Below, piece by piece: positions 49,478 to 50,001 of a DNA stretch of 50,001 nt. The stretch's first letter is position 1. The number at the start of each line of letters is the position of its first letter. Location of the stretch: positions 1 to 50,001 of the forward strand of contig CACYCR010000158.1 in assembly GCA_902772935.1 (NCBI GenBank). The letters are read 5' to 3'. The position numbers were made by a program, and so were the translations under genes. The notes below the pieces were generated by a model. It ran no database searches. It was given only the letters and a program-made list of their open reading frames with translations, and was not told where the DNA came from. This DNA is from Oscillospiraceae bacterium. GTDB taxonomy: Bacteria; Bacillota; Clostridia; Oscillospirales; Acutalibacteraceae.

Positions 49478-50001
49478 ATGAAAAAACGGATGATTGCATT
49501 TTTGACAGTACTTTGTCTGTTTGTTTCCGTGATGCTTCCAATGACTGCATCTGCCGTCAAGGTGACGTCACAGGCGATTGTTGCAGACATCTATTTGTGC
49601 CACCGCTGGTCCGGCGTTCCTTCGTTGGGGCATGACTGGGTCTATATTGAAAACCGTTCGGATAAGACATTGCAGGTCGGCGCCTATCAGCTGCCCCCGC
49701 GGCAGGGTGTCTCTGTCGGTAATTTTGGACTGACCCGTTCTGACGGCAACGGAACTTATTACAATGTGGAAACGTGGTGCGGCAATCATTACAGCTTAAG
49801 CGGTATGGTTGCCACGAAAGACAGCATCAATCAGAGTGCGCTGGACAATATGAGCAACACGATTGCCGGTCTGAATCACTGGGATCCGATTGTCAACTGC
49901 GATTCTTTTGCGGCAGCGGTCTGGAATGCCGGCAGCAGTAAAAAGGTCATTCCGCTGCTGTTTCCGGTACTGATGAAGCTGCAGATTCTGCTGTATGGCG
50001 A
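49478..50001 (+). CDS. Secreted protein of unknown function, cut by window end
   Basis: The open frame begins at ATG 49478 (AAAAGGAGAG upstream) and runs 174 codons to the window edge without a stop. The N-terminus is a clear signal peptide (MKKRM, then AFLTVLCLFVSVMLPM, cleavage near TASA). The mature part has tryptophans and cysteines, and the stretch NHWDPIVNCDSFAAAVWN recalls the catalytic Cys region of papain-like NlpC/P60 or LRAT-like proteins, though I cannot confirm this without the missing C-terminus. It lies 17 bp after the PHP gene, in the same direction. Confidence 0.8.
   Translation, partial: MKKRMIAFLTVLCLFVSVMLPMTASAVKVTSQAIVADIYLCHRWSGVPSLGHDWVYIENRSDKTLQVGAYQLPPRQGVSVGNFGLTRSDGNGTYYNVETWCGNHYSLSGMVATKDSINQSALDNMSNTIAGLNHWDPIVNCDSFAAAVWNAGSSKKVIPLLFPVLMKLQILLYG

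Noticed and set aside
1-50001. CRISPR array, prophage, insertion sequence or integron
   Set aside because: No regularly spaced repeats, no transposase, integrase or phage genes, and no terminal inverted repeats were seen.

Overview
The window reads as chromosomal DNA of an anaerobic, spore-forming member of the Clostridia, most likely a mid-GC gut lineage of the Oscillospirales/Eubacteriales type (inference from gene content; no 16S rRNA is present). The main clues are a complete spoIIIAA-AH operon, the Clostridia-type housekeeping string nusB-tsaD paralogue-xseAB-ispA-dxs-tlyA-nadK-argR-recN, a set of [FeFe]-hydrogenase maturases, and several glycoside hydrolases (GH36, GH3, GH38). There is no phage, insertion sequence or CRISPR array.

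Layout. 1-94: a stack of three hairpins closing the first operon. 95-6785 (minus): five tightly overlapping genes for a GlpA-like flavoprotein with an N-terminal BON-like module and a C-terminal [2Fe-2S] BFD-like domain, a second NAD(P)/FAD oxidoreductase, a DUF1667 protein, an FGGY kinase and an alkyl-DHAP-synthase-like FAD oxidase. A consensus promoter and a palindromic operator separate them from a divergent TetR gene. 7748-11001 (plus): a second TetR gene with two near-identical operators around its promoter leads an operon of an ABM monooxygenase-like protein, a carboxymuconolactone-decarboxylase/cupin fusion, a lipoprotein flavodoxin and a DUF4405 membrane protein. 11062-17693: GH36-like and GH3 glycosidases flank a minus-strand trio (AlkZ-related protein, HD-domain protein, alpha/beta hydrolase). 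17701-19743 (minus): radical SAM protein plus flavodoxin, tRNA-Leu(UAA), and an odd structured locus that starts with a copy of the 5' end of that tRNA. 19756-20976 (minus): a DUF4474 protein.

21183-26168 (plus): a structured leader ending in an intrinsic terminator, then a TM1266-type regulator, hydE, hydG, hydF and a translationally coupled alpha/beta hydrolase. The hydrogenase structural gene is not in the window. 26181-29093 (minus): a large YfhO-family membrane protein. 29192-34046 (plus): the whole spoIIIA operon behind a possible sigma-E promoter. 34088-43558 (plus): the nusB-to-recN housekeeping run covering transcription antitermination, DNA repair, isoprenoid synthesis, rRNA methylation, NADP synthesis and arginine regulation. 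43555-44915: tyrS with its own promoter embedded in the end of recN. 44947-50001: a small membrane protein, a GH38 alpha-mannosidase, a PHP-family phosphatase and the start of a secreted protein cut by the window edge.

Nearly every operon start shows a vegetative promoter with a 17-bp spacer. Start codons were chosen from Shine-Dalgarno spacing, so several genes are shorter than their longest open frame. The least explained parts are the hyd leader RNA, the tRNA-Leu fragment locus, the two TetR-controlled redox operons, and a GH36-like enzyme lacking the usual acid/base aspartate. All calls come from reading the sequence; no database search was run.
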